Of a stretch of DNA of 16,251 nucleotides, positions 1-6,743 are shown one piece after another. The notes below the pieces were generated by a model. The model had not been told where the DNA came from. It was given only the letters and a program-made list of their open reading frames with translations, and ran no database searches. The DNA lies in assembly GCA_023489135.1 (NCBI GenBank), contig JAMDCE010000663.1:1-16251 (forward strand), written 5' to 3'. A program made the position numbers and the translations under genes. Numbering within the stretch: position 1 is the stretch's first letter; each line of letters opens with the position of its first letter. Origin of the DNA: Chloroflexota bacterium (GTDB taxonomy: Bacteria; Chloroflexota; Chloroflexia; JAMDCE01).

Positions 1-1
1 C

Positions 2-514
2 AATCACGTCATAGAAGGTAGCAGGTCAATCACAGTGTTTCTCTCGGACGGGACCGAAGTGCCCGCCAAAGTCATTGGCGGTGACGCGACAATTGATGTC
101 GCCGTTCTCCAGGTCTCAATAGGCGAAAATCACGGCGTCGTGACGCTGGGATCGTCGTCCAACCTTAGGGTTGGGCAGAAGGTGATCGCTATCGGCAACC
201 CATTTGGCTTGGACTCTTCTTTGACGGTGGGTGTTATCAGTGGCATCGGAAGATTGGTAGAATCTTCGGCCGTTTCCGAGGGCGCGCCGACGATTCCGAA
301 TGCCATTCAGATCGATGCGGCCCTGAATCCCGGCAATTCCGGCGGGCCGTTGTTCAACTCCGCCGGAGAAGTGATCGGAATTAACACCTCGATCGTTTCC
401 CCCACCGGAACTTTTTCCGGTATCGGTCTGGCCTTGCCTATCGACGATGCCAGACAGGCGGTGCAGAGGATAATGGCCAGGGGGCCCCAGCCCGTGCCGA
501 GCAGCACGCCATAA
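2..514 (+). CDS. HtrA/DegP-like trypsin-family serine protease, 5' end outside the window
   Basis: This is the C-terminal part of an HtrA (S1C) serine protease, a family of envelope proteases that degrade misfolded proteins. The frame is open from the left edge and begins with NHVIEG, whose His (nt 5-7) is the catalytic histidine in this family. The catalytic Asp is in TIDVAVL (nt 95-97) and the nucleophile is in GNSGGPLFN (Ser at nt 338-340); GNPFGLD is also conserved. All three triad residues are therefore inside the window. A GTG at nt 35 is an internal codon, not the start, because homology continues upstream of it. The protein stops shortly after the last protease strand (GIGLALPIDDA) with a Pro-rich tail, so the C-terminal PDZ domain usual in HtrA is absent. 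Any signal peptide or membrane anchor would lie off the left edge. Confidence 0.92.
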   Translation, partial: NHVIEGSRSITVFLSDGTEVPAKVIGGDATIDVAVLQVSIGENHGVVTLGSSSNLRVGQKVIAIGNPFGLDSSLTVGVISGIGRLVESSAVSEGAPTIPNAIQIDAALNPGNSGGPLFNSAGEVIGINTSIVSPTGTFSGIGLALPIDDARQAVQRIMARGPQPVPSSTP

Positions 515-532
515 CTCTTGCAATCGCAAGAG
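515..532. terminator. Short hairpin just after the protease stop codon
   Basis: A perfect 7-bp inverted repeat (CTCTTGC / GCAAGAG, loop AATC) begins at the base after the TAA stop. It has no T-tract, so as an intrinsic terminator it is weak. It also overlaps the proposed -35 of the thiolase promoter, so it could equally be an operator. What is certain is the dyad itself. Confidence 0.35.
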
Positions 533-547
533 CATTAGCGTTATAGT
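518..547 (+). promoter_or_regulatory. Candidate promoter of the thiolase gene
   Basis: TTGCAA (518-523) and TATAGT (542-547) are separated by 18 bp and sit about 47 nt before the thiolase ATG. Each hexamer departs from consensus by two bases or fewer. The -35 lies in the hairpin at 515-532. This is inferred from pattern and position only. Confidence 0.4.
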
Positions 548-593
548 GTATCCTGGCTTTCGGGCCATCGGGCAGAAAGTTAGGAGGTAACCT

Positions 594-1793
594 ATGAGCA
601 GCCTTAGAGAAGTTGTGATCGTGGGTGCGGTGAGGACGCCGGTGGGCCGATTCGGCGGCACTTTGCGCGACATCCCTCCCGAGGACCTGGCGGCTCTGGT
701 GATGAAAGAGGCCGTCGGCCGAACCGGGATCGATCCCGCCATCGTCGACGGCATCATCATGGGACATTGCCTGGTCAACGGCGAGACCCCCAACATAGCG
801 CGAATGGCTTCGCTCAAGGCCGGACTGCCTATCGAGGTCCCGGCGTACAGTCTCGACCGGCAGTGCGGCTCGGGGCTGCAGGCCATCGTAAACGCTATGA
901 TGGAGATACAAAGCGAAAACGCCGACGTAATGCTGGCCGGTGGCGTCGAGACGATGAGCCAGGGCGAATACTACGTCATGGGTGCGCGCTGGGGCATCCG
1001 CCTCGGCAACCAGACCTTCTACGATCGCTGGGAGAGAGCCGTCTCTCGGGTGTCCACCGATTTGTTCGGCGTGATCCCAAATATGATCTACACCGCCGAA
1101 AACATCGCCGAACAGTACGGCATCACTCGCGAGGAGCAAGACAGCTTCGCCCTCGGCAGCCACCAGAAGGCCTGCGCTGCCATCGCCGCCGGCAAATTCC
1201 GGGATGAGATTATCTCCGTTCCCGTCCCCGGACCCAAAGGGCAGGTGGTCTTGTTTGAGCAGGACGAGCATCCCCGGCCGGGCACCACTATGGAATCCCT
1301 GGCCAGGTTGAAGCCGGTGATCGGAAAAACCGTCACGGCCGGCAATTCCTCCGGTATGAACGACGCCGCCGCGGTGTGCGTTTTGATGTCGGCCGAAAAA
1401 GCGGCGAAGCACGGGTTGGAGCCGCTGGGATACCTGCGCAAGGTCGCGGTGGCCGGAGTCGATCCTCGGGTGATGGGGCTGGGGCCGGTGCCGGCGGTGA
1501 AGGCGGTATTGCGCAAAGCCAATCTCAGGCTTGAAGACGTCGATCTTATCGAGCTAAACGAGGCCTTTGCCGCCCAGGCGCTGGGCGTGCTCAAGGGGCT
1601 GGGAATCACCGATTACAGCAACGTAAACGTGAACGGTTCGGGAATCGCGCTGGGCCATCCGATAGCCTGTACCGGCGCCCGGATCATGACCACCCTTCTG
1701 TCCGAGATGCGCCGCCGCCGGGCACGCTGGGGACTGGAGACGATGTGCATCGGCGGCGGCATGGGCCTGGCCGCGCTGGTAGAGCGTCCCTGA
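594..1793 (+). CDS. Thiolase family protein (acetyl-CoA acetyltransferase type)
   Basis: A full-length 399-residue thiolase, a cytosolic enzyme that condenses two acyl-CoAs or cleaves 3-ketoacyl-CoA. The acyl-accepting Cys91 is in DRQCGSGLQA. The other active-site motifs are present: NEAFA at 322-326, His355 in GHPIACTGAR, and the proton-relay Cys385 in CIGGGMGLA. The loop motif has Ala358 where most thiolases have Gly (GHPxG), a small deviation; the following Cys359 is common in the family. The start is well supported: AGGAGGT at 582-588 lies 5 nt before the ATG. No other fatty-acid or polyhydroxyalkanoate gene is next to it, so the window cannot tell the biosynthetic (acetoacetyl-CoA forming) role from the degradative one. 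Chain-length preference cannot be read from the sequence. It is flanked by a protease gene and a Fic gene of unrelated function. Confidence 0.95.
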   Translation: MSSLREVVIVGAVRTPVGRFGGTLRDIPPEDLAALVMKEAVGRTGIDPAIVDGIIMGHCLVNGETPNIARMASLKAGLPIEVPAYSLDRQCGSGLQAIVNAMMEIQSENADVMLAGGVETMSQGEYYVMGARWGIRLGNQTFYDRWERAVSRVSTDLFGVIPNMIYTAENIAEQYGITREEQDSFALGSHQKACAAIAAGKFRDEIISVPVPGPKGQVVLFEQDEHPRPGTTMESLARLKPVIGKTVTAGNSSGMNDAAAVCVLMSAEKAAKHGLEPLGYLRKVAVAGVDPRVMGLGPVPAVKAVLRKANLRLEDVDLIELNEAFAAQALGVLKGLGITDYSNVNVNGSGIALGHPIACTGARIMTTLLSEMRRRRARWGLETMCIGGGMGLAALVERP

Positions 1794-1865
1794 GTTGGAC
1801 CAATTGGCCGCGGGCGCAGTGCTCGTGACCAGAATTACATCTCACTCTCAATGTATTTTCACGGT

Positions 1866-1894
1866 TGCGGAGATTATCAACCATGCTCTCCGCA
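1866..1894. repeat. Upstream (imperfect) copy of the Fic promoter dyad
   Basis: TGCGGAGATTAT (1866-1877), a 5-nt spacer CAACC, then ATGCTCTCCGCA (1883-1894). The arms pair at 10 of 12 positions. The left arm is identical to that of the perfect copy at 1918-1950, with the same spacer length, and the two centres are 54 bp apart (about five helical turns). It is a candidate second operator for the fic gene. Confidence 0.7.
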
Positions 1895-1911
1895 TGGCGT
1901 GCGAATAATAC

Positions 1912-1941
1912 TTGATTCATGCGGAGATTATCCGCTATAAT
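1912..1941 (+). promoter_or_regulatory. Promoter of the fic gene
   Basis: TTGATT (1912-1917), an 18-bp spacer, then a consensus TATAAT (1936-1941). Transcription would begin near 1948, giving a leader of only about 14 nt before the ATG at 1962. The -10 and the start point lie inside the perfect dyad at 1918-1950, so a protein bound there would block RNA polymerase. Confidence 0.65.
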
Positions 1942-1950
1942 CTCCGCATG
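1918..1950. promoter_or_regulatory. Perfect 14-bp-arm palindrome over the fic promoter (candidate operator)
   Basis: CATGCGGAGATTAT (1918-1931), spacer CCGCT (1932-1936), ATAATCTCCGCATG (1937-1950): a perfect inverted repeat. The 3' arm contains most of the -10 hexamer. A further half-site TGCGGAGA occurs at 1954-1961, immediately before the start codon. The repeat structure is seen directly; the operator role is inferred from the overlap with the promoter. Confidence 0.7.
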
Positions 1951-1961
1951 AGGTGCGGAGA

Positions 1962-3086
1962 ATGTACATACATGAGCTTTCGGACTGGCCCCGTTTTGAA
2001 TGGGACCTGGAGCGGCTCGCTGAGCCTCTCGCCGCCGCTCGACACTGGCAGGGTCGGCTGATTGGTCGCATGGAAGCCCTCGGCTTCAACCTCCGACAGG
2101 AGGCCGTGCTGGAAACCCTGACTGCCGACGTGCTGAAAAGCAGCGAGATCGAGGGGGAGAAGCTGGACGAGGAACAGGTCCGATCCTCGATTGCCCGCCG
2201 CCTCGGCATGGACATTGGCGCACTCAGGCCCGCAGACCGCAGTGTCGAGGGCGTCGTCGAAATGATGCTCGACGCCACGCGCCACTATGACCAGCCGCTC
2301 ACCACTGAAAGGCTCTTTTCTTGGCATGCGGCCCTGTTTCCGACGGGGTACAGCGGTATGAAGAAAATCCGGGTCGGGCTCTGGCGTGACGACAGCACCG
2401 GTCCTATGGAGGTCGTTTCCGGCCCGTTCGGCAGGGAACGCGTCCATTTCGAAGCCCCCAGGGCGGCACGCCTCGAAGGGGAAATGGCGGCCTTTCTGGA
2501 TTGGTTCAACGCAAACGCCGACGACATTGATCCGGTCTTAAAAGCAGGGCTGGCGCATCTCTGGTTCGTGACCATCCACCCGTTCGACGATGGCAACGGT
2601 CGCATCGCGCGTACCATCACAGATATGGCTCTGGCGCGCTCCGAAAACAGCCCGCAACGCTTTTACAGCATGTCGGCGCAGATTCGGCAAGACCGCGCCG
2701 CCTATTACAACATACTTGAGCGGACGCAGAAAGGAACTGTGGACATCACGCCCTGGATGGAATGGTTTCTCGGCTGTCTGGGCCGCGCCATCGACGGGGC
2801 GCAAGCCACCCTCGGCGCCGTCCTCGCTAAAGCACGCTTCTGGGACGCTCTCGCCGGTGTCGCGCTCAACGAGCGCCAGCGTCTCGTGCTTAATCGTCTC
2901 CTCGATGGCTTCGAAGGCAATCTTACGACATCAAAATACGCCAAGCTTGCTAAGTGCTCCCAGGACACCGCCGGGCGTGACATTCTGCTGCTGGTAGAAA
3001 GGGGCATTCTCGTCCGCAACCCGGAAGGCGGGCGCAGCGCAAGCTATGCGCTGACAGATGTCTCACTCAAAACAGAAAGCCAATGA
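1962..3086 (+). CDS. fic: Fic-family protein adenylyltransferase with N-terminal inhibitory motif and C-terminal helix-turn-helix
   Basis: A 374-residue Fic enzyme. These transfer AMP (occasionally another nucleotide or phosphate group) from a nucleotide to hydroxyls of target proteins. Residues 1-80 resemble the DUF4172-type N-terminal region found in this subfamily. SSEIEG at 60-65 fits the inhibitory pattern [S/T]xxxE[G/N], placing it in class II, where an N-terminal helix blocks the ATP site. The catalytic loop HPFDDGNGRIAR at 206-217 is intact, with His206 as catalytic base. Residues 302-366 read as a winged-helix-like region (LTTSKYAKLAKCSQDTAGRDILLLVERGIL, quoted here only by its ends: LTTSKY...RGIL). 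The ATG at 1962 is preferred to the GTG at 1953 because GAGGTG (1950-1955) is a good ribosome binding site 6 nt upstream and MYIHELSDWPRF is the usual beginning. No separate antitoxin gene is adjacent, which fits self-inhibition. Acquisition by transfer is possible but not shown. Confidence 0.9.
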   Translation: MYIHELSDWPRFEWDLERLAEPLAAARHWQGRLIGRMEALGFNLRQEAVLETLTADVLKSSEIEGEKLDEEQVRSSIARRLGMDIGALRPADRSVEGVVEMMLDATRHYDQPLTTERLFSWHAALFPTGYSGMKKIRVGLWRDDSTGPMEVVSGPFGRERVHFEAPRAARLEGEMAAFLDWFNANADDIDPVLKAGLAHLWFVTIHPFDDGNGRIARTITDMALARSENSPQRFYSMSAQIRQDRAAYYNILERTQKGTVDITPWMEWFLGCLGRAIDGAQATLGAVLAKARFWDALAGVALNERQRLVLNRLLDGFEGNLTTSKYAKLAKCSQDTAGRDILLLVERGILVRNPEGGRSASYALTDVSLKTESQ

Positions 3087-3139
3087 CTGAGAAAGGCGAC
3101 CGAAGTGGGACTGCCCTACCCCACTCCTGCCCCGTTTGT

Positions 3140-5851
3140 CTATCGCTGCTGGTTCAACACGTCCGACAATCGCTTGATGTCGTCTTGCAGCGACTTCATC
3201 TCTTGTTGGGTTTTGTCGTACTGCTGCTGGAGGCTCTTCACTAGATCTTGGAGACCCGGTGGTATCTCCGGAGCCTCGGCGCTTGGTTTCTCCTCCACCG
3301 GCGCCTTCTGGCCGGTTTGGGCGCCGAATATGCCGCTCAGGCCCGCGGCCACCGTCGGCTCCATCACCACCTTGTTCCCCACCGCCAGGACCACGCGCTT
3401 CAGTTCCGGCAGCTTGCCCTGTTCCGATTGGAGATAGATGGGCTCGACATAAAGATTCGATTGGCCAATGGGAATGACCAGCAGGTTGCCTCGAATGACC
3501 CGCGAGCCGGACTGGTTCCAGAGGGTGAGCTGCTCGGAAATGCGAGGGTCTTGATCGATTCTAGCCTCGATTTGCATCGGCCCATAGATGAGCTTGTCCT
3601 TGGGGTACTTGTAGGCCACCAGCTTCCCATACTCCTGGCCGTCTGAACGAGCCGCCAACCAGGTGATCATGTTGTTCTTGTTGGGCGGGGTATAGGGGAG
3701 AATCTGCACGAACTCCTCTTTGCTCTCGCCGGGCAGCCGCATGATCACGTAGTAGGGCTGGATCGCGACCGGCCGATCCAGGTAGATCTCGTTGGGAATG
3801 CTCCACGAGTCCTCTTTGTTGTAGAAGACCCTGGGATCCTTCATATGATAGGTTCGGTACATCTCCGCCTGGATGCGAAAAAGATCCTCCGGATAGCGAA
3901 TGTGTTGCCGCAGCGACTCGGGCATCTGGCTCATAGGAGTGAACAAGCTGGGAAATATCCTGGCGTAAGTCTGCACCAGTGGATCGCCCGGGTCGACGAG
4001 GAAGAACCTGACCGAGCCATCGTAAGCATCGGTCACCACCTTCACGCTGTTGCGCAGGTAGTTGAGCCCCATCCCGGGCGAGTACGGTTGCGAATACGGG
4101 TAGCGATCGGTGCTGGTGTAAGCGTCTTGTATCCAGTACAGCTTGCCATCGGCGACCACTACGTAGGGGTCGCGGTCGAAGGTGAGGAACGGTGCCACCT
4201 TCTGCGCCCGTTCCTTGATGTTTAAGTTGTACAGTATCTTGCTATCGGCCGTGATCGGGCCCGGAAGGATGAGGTTGACGTCGTGGAAGTTCCAGGCGAA
4301 GACCAGCCGGCTCAGGAAGGACCCGATGCCCACCCCGGTCTTGGCCTGGTACTGGCTGTAAACGTTCTCATCCCCCTTGGGGTAGTCGAACTCCCGCGTC
4401 TGGGTGTTGACGATAACGTAGCCGGGATTCTTTTCGCCATAATAGACCTCGGGGCGCTCCACAGGGATCTTGCCGCGAGGCGGCACGTCCTGGATGAAAA
4501 GGGTCGGCAGCCCTTCCGGAGTAACCTCGTTGACCGGGCTCATCGCCACCCCGTAGCCATGGGTGAACTGCAGGCGCCGGTTGACCCAGGTCTGGGCCTG
4601 GGCCGGAAGCTTCTCCGGCGAAAGCTCCCTGACAGAGGTCATCACCTGCCGGTACTCGCCGTCCACTACGTAGCGATCGATGTCCACGTCGACGAAATCG
4701 TAGTAGCCTCGAATGCTCTGTATCTGATTGTAGGTATCCAGCAAGGGGGACGTATCCCACAACCTGATGTTTCTGATGGTGCTCGGACTGTTTTCCACCT
4801 CCTGTGCCGTCGGAACGTCCTGGATCTGGTGCTGCACCTCGTCGATGCGGTCCAGGGCGTAGGCCTCCCGGGTCATCTTGATGTGGCTCTCGATGTAAGG
4901 GGTTTCTTTCTCCAGCTCGCTCGGCTGGACTACGAAACGCTGCACCATCGTCGGCAGAATGGTGGAGAAGATAATCAAGCCCGCGAACCAGATGGCGACG
5001 CCCGTCGTGGCCAGTTTGTAGTCCCGGCGCCAGATGTTCGCCAGCACCAGGATGGCCGCCAGCGCTGCCAGACCCACCAGTATCCACTGCCCCGGCAGCC
5101 TCACATTGGCGTCCGTGAAGTCGGCCCCGAAGATCGCACGGTTCCTGGATGAAACCAGCCCGTAGATATCGAGCCAATGGCGAGCGGCCAGCAGCAGCGC
5201 CAGCACCGCCACCAAGATTGAAAGGTGTATCCGGATCGGGCGGTTGATGGTCAGATTGAGGCGAATGGGCTCTCTTCTTTCTGCCGGGGCGGTTTGGGCC
5301 GGCAATTGTGGCAGCAGTAACTTTACCCCGTACACCATGGCCGTGCCGCCGGCAATCAGGATCGCGGCCACCACCAGCCAGTCGAGGACGTAGTTGTAGA
5401 ACGGCAGCACGAACACGTACATGGATATGTCTTGTTTGAAGAGGGGGTCGACCGCGCCGAAGGTAGTGCCATTAAAGAAGGGCAGCACCGTATCCCAGCG
5501 ACGTGAAGTCGACGAGGCCATCACCAGAGCGCCGATCACCCCGGCCGCGATCATGCTGACCAAAAAGGTTTGCTCTCGACGCCTGCTCTCAATGCCGGCG
5601 ATGAACTCCCACAGCGTCTCTTGCCGCGTGGCCAGGCGCGAGGCAACGAGTATGTTCACCAGGAACAGCGCCAGAAACACCGCGAAGCCGGCTGCGAAGA
5701 GCGCGATGCTCGCTATCAGCCTCGTCTGGAAGACCTGTTCTAGCCCCAGGCTGGCAAACCAGATCCAATCCGCGTAGATGCCCACTCCCACTACGAACAG
5801 CGAGAACAGGACAAAGACCACAACGGCGGCCGATTTCCACCAACTAAACAC
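3140..5851 (-). CDS. UPF0182 family (COG1615) integral membrane protein
   Basis: A very large membrane protein of unknown function, conserved in Actinobacteria, Cyanobacteria, Chloroflexota and some Firmicutes. Seven hydrophobic segments lie in the first third (about residues 8-30, 44-72, 96-113, 145-180 (one long segment), 208-224, 255-273 and 281-305). They are followed by a roughly 550-residue soluble region, presumably outside the membrane, with recognisable UPF0182 stretches such as YGVAMSPVNEV, YYGEKNPGYV and WNFHDVNLI. The last 35 residues are Gln/Lys/Asp-rich and heptad-like (LKSLQQQYDKTQQ...LSDVLNQQR), probably a coiled coil. The start is GTG with AGAAGGAG ending 8 nt upstream. Length is normal for the family. 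It converges with fic, leaving 53 nt with no convincing terminator. No neighbour suggests a function. Confidence 0.93.
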   Translation of the reverse strand: MFSWWKSAAVVVFVLFSLFVVGVGIYADWIWFASLGLEQVFQTRLIASIALFAAGFAVFLALFLVNILVASRLATRQETLWEFIAGIESRRREQTFLVSMIAAGVIGALVMASSTSRRWDTVLPFFNGTTFGAVDPLFKQDISMYVFVLPFYNYVLDWLVVAAILIAGGTAMVYGVKLLLPQLPAQTAPAERREPIRLNLTINRPIRIHLSILVAVLALLLAARHWLDIYGLVSSRNRAIFGADFTDANVRLPGQWILVGLAALAAILVLANIWRRDYKLATTGVAIWFAGLIIFSTILPTMVQRFVVQPSELEKETPYIESHIKMTREAYALDRIDEVQHQIQDVPTAQEVENSPSTIRNIRLWDTSPLLDTYNQIQSIRGYYDFVDVDIDRYVVDGEYRQVMTSVRELSPEKLPAQAQTWVNRRLQFTHGYGVAMSPVNEVTPEGLPTLFIQDVPPRGKIPVERPEVYYGEKNPGYVIVNTQTREFDYPKGDENVYSQYQAKTGVGIGSFLSRLVFAWNFHDVNLILPGPITADSKILYNLNIKERAQKVAPFLTFDRDPYVVVADGKLYWIQDAYTSTDRYPYSQPYSPGMGLNYLRNSVKVVTDAYDGSVRFFLVDPGDPLVQTYARIFPSLFTPMSQMPESLRQHIRYPEDLFRIQAEMYRTYHMKDPRVFYNKEDSWSIPNEIYLDRPVAIQPYYVIMRLPGESKEEFVQILPYTPPNKNNMITWLAARSDGQEYGKLVAYKYPKDKLIYGPMQIEARIDQDPRISEQLTLWNQSGSRVIRGNLLVIPIGQSNLYVEPIYLQSEQGKLPELKRVVLAVGNKVVMEPTVAAGLSGIFGAQTGQKAPVEEKPSAEAPEIPPGLQDLVKSLQQQYDKTQQEMKSLQDDIKRLSDVLNQQR

Positions 5852-5896
5852 CGCTCGGACTCCTTCTAGGGGACCCGCATTGATGTGGCGCCAAGA

Positions 5897-5902
5897 ATTA
5901 TA
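5897..5902 (-). promoter_or_regulatory. Extended -10 promoter element of the UPF0182 gene
   Basis: On the minus strand the sequence reads TGCTATAAT, a consensus TATAAT with the TGn extension, about 45 nt before the GTG start. No good -35 is visible (TTAGCT at 5926-5921 is the best), which is tolerated when the extended -10 is present. Confidence 0.5.
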
Positions 5903-5960
5903 GCAGAACGGAAGGTGTGGAGCTAACGATGTTGGCAGCCAGCCTGATGTTTCGACCTTG

Positions 5961-5989
5961 TTGCCCTTGAGTGATGCTTATGCTATCAT
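5961..5989 (+). promoter_or_regulatory. Promoter of the toxin-antitoxin operon
   Basis: TTGCCC (5961-5966), a 17-bp spacer, then TATCAT (5984-5989), giving a start of transcription near 5996 and a leader of about 24 nt. The -10 lies within the first of two direct repeats that may be the antitoxin's operator. Confidence 0.5.
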
Positions 5990-6008
5990 CAATGTAGATG
6001 CTAACATC
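5980..6008 (+). repeat. Direct repeats at the toxin-antitoxin promoter (candidate operator)
   Basis: ATGCTATCATC (5980-5990) and ATGCTAACATC (5998-6008) match at 9 of 11 positions and are offset by 18 bp; a partial ATGCTTA lies just upstream at 5974-5980. Ribbon-helix-helix antitoxins commonly bind such short repeated sites at their own promoter. Binding itself is inferred. Confidence 0.45.
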
Positions 6009-6019
6009 AGGGGGTGCGA

Positions 6020-6265
6020 ATGAAGCGAACAACCATCGTTGCAGACGAAGGATTGCTGCTGGAAATCAGGCAGTTAGCGGAAGATCAGAACCATAGCGTG
6101 AGCGATGTTATCCAAGAGGCGCTGCGGGAATACCTGAAGAACAGGCGGGCAAAGCGTGGGAAGATATCGTTTATCGCTGTTGGCAATAGCGGCCGCAGCG
6201 ACGTTTCGGAGAGGGCAGAAGAGATATTGCAGGCGGATGCCAACCGCGAAAAGGGTTGGATGTAA
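6020..6265 (+). CDS. Ribbon-helix-helix (CopG-like) antitoxin of a VapBC-type pair
   Basis: An 81-residue protein whose first half fits the ribbon-helix-helix fold. The DNA-contacting strand is MKRTTIVADE, followed by helix LLLEIRQLAED and helix SVSDVIQEALREYLKNRR. Such antitoxins bind the operon promoter through the N-terminal strand and the toxin through a C-terminal tail, here charged and flexible (SDVSERAEEILQADANREKGWM, cited by its ends SDVSER...KGWM). The ATG at 6020 is chosen over a GTG at 6014 because AGGGGG (6009-6014) is a well-placed ribosome binding site 5 nt before it. The next gene begins 2 nt after the stop codon, as expected for a coupled antitoxin-toxin operon. It is divergent from the UPF0182 gene. 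Confidence 0.85.
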   Translation: MKRTTIVADEGLLLEIRQLAEDQNHSVSDVIQEALREYLKNRRAKRGKISFIAVGNSGRSDVSERAEEILQADANREKGWM

Positions 6266-6267
6266 AG

Positions 6268-6687
6268 ATGCCAATCATTGTCGACACCGGGCCACTATTC
6301 GCCTTGGCTGATAGAAACGATAAGCATCACAAGGAAGTGGTGAGACTGGTTGCTAAGACGAGTGAAGTTCTTATCGTCCCTGCTTTGGTGCTTCCCGAGG
6401 TTTCGTACTTGATCAACAAGTATCTGAGTGTAGAGGCGGAAATCAAACTACTGCGGTCAATCGCTTCGGGCGAGGGTGGGCTACGTCTGGAGGCCGTGAC
6501 CAAAGCGGATTTGGCCAGGGCTGCGGACGTGGTTGCGACATACGCGGATGCCAGGGTGGGCGTCGTCGATGCTTCGATAGTTGCGATCTCTGAACGGCTG
6601 AACATTCGCAAGGTCTTGACGCTTGATCACCGCCACTTTGGCGCGTTCCGTCCCTCGCATTGCGATGTCTTCGAAATCCTTCCCTAA
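6268..6687 (+). CDS. PIN-domain ribonuclease toxin (VapC-like)
   Basis: A 139-residue single PIN domain, the fold of VapC toxins that cut tRNA or rRNA in a metal-dependent way. The acidic metal-binding residues are visible: Asp6 in IIVDTGP, Glu44 in LPEVSYL, Asp101 in VGVVDASIVA, and Asp120 in LTLDHRHF. All four are intact, so the nuclease should be active when free of its antitoxin. The ATG at 6268, 2 nt past the antitoxin stop, is used because the protein then starts at the PIN strand; a TTG at 6256 would overlap the antitoxin gene and adds only four residues. The cleavage target cannot be predicted from the sequence. It converges with the FNT channel gene 56 nt away. Confidence 0.9.
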   Translation: MPIIVDTGPLFALADRNDKHHKEVVRLVAKTSEVLIVPALVLPEVSYLINKYLSVEAEIKLLRSIASGEGGLRLEAVTKADLARAADVVATYADARVGVVDASIVAISERLNIRKVLTLDHRHFGAFRPSHCDVFEILP

Positions 6688-6743
6688 CAAAAGCACGACG
6701 AAACTGTCTTAGCGTGCCAGTCGCACTCATAACACGGGTTCCA

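Noticed and set aside
438..1412. 324-residue open frame on the minus strand
   Set aside because: It is the antisense of the thiolase and protease genes, has His/Gly/Asp-rich composition typical of a shadow frame, and no ribosome binding site or family motif.
3103..3124. Hairpin AGTGGG/CCCACT between fic and the UPF0182 gene as a terminator
   Set aside because: Only 6 bp with a 10-nt loop and no T-tract on either strand.
4283..5152. 289-residue open frame on the plus strand
   Set aside because: It lies wholly inside the UPF0182 gene in antisense and resembles no protein family; the UPF0182 frame is clearly the coding one.
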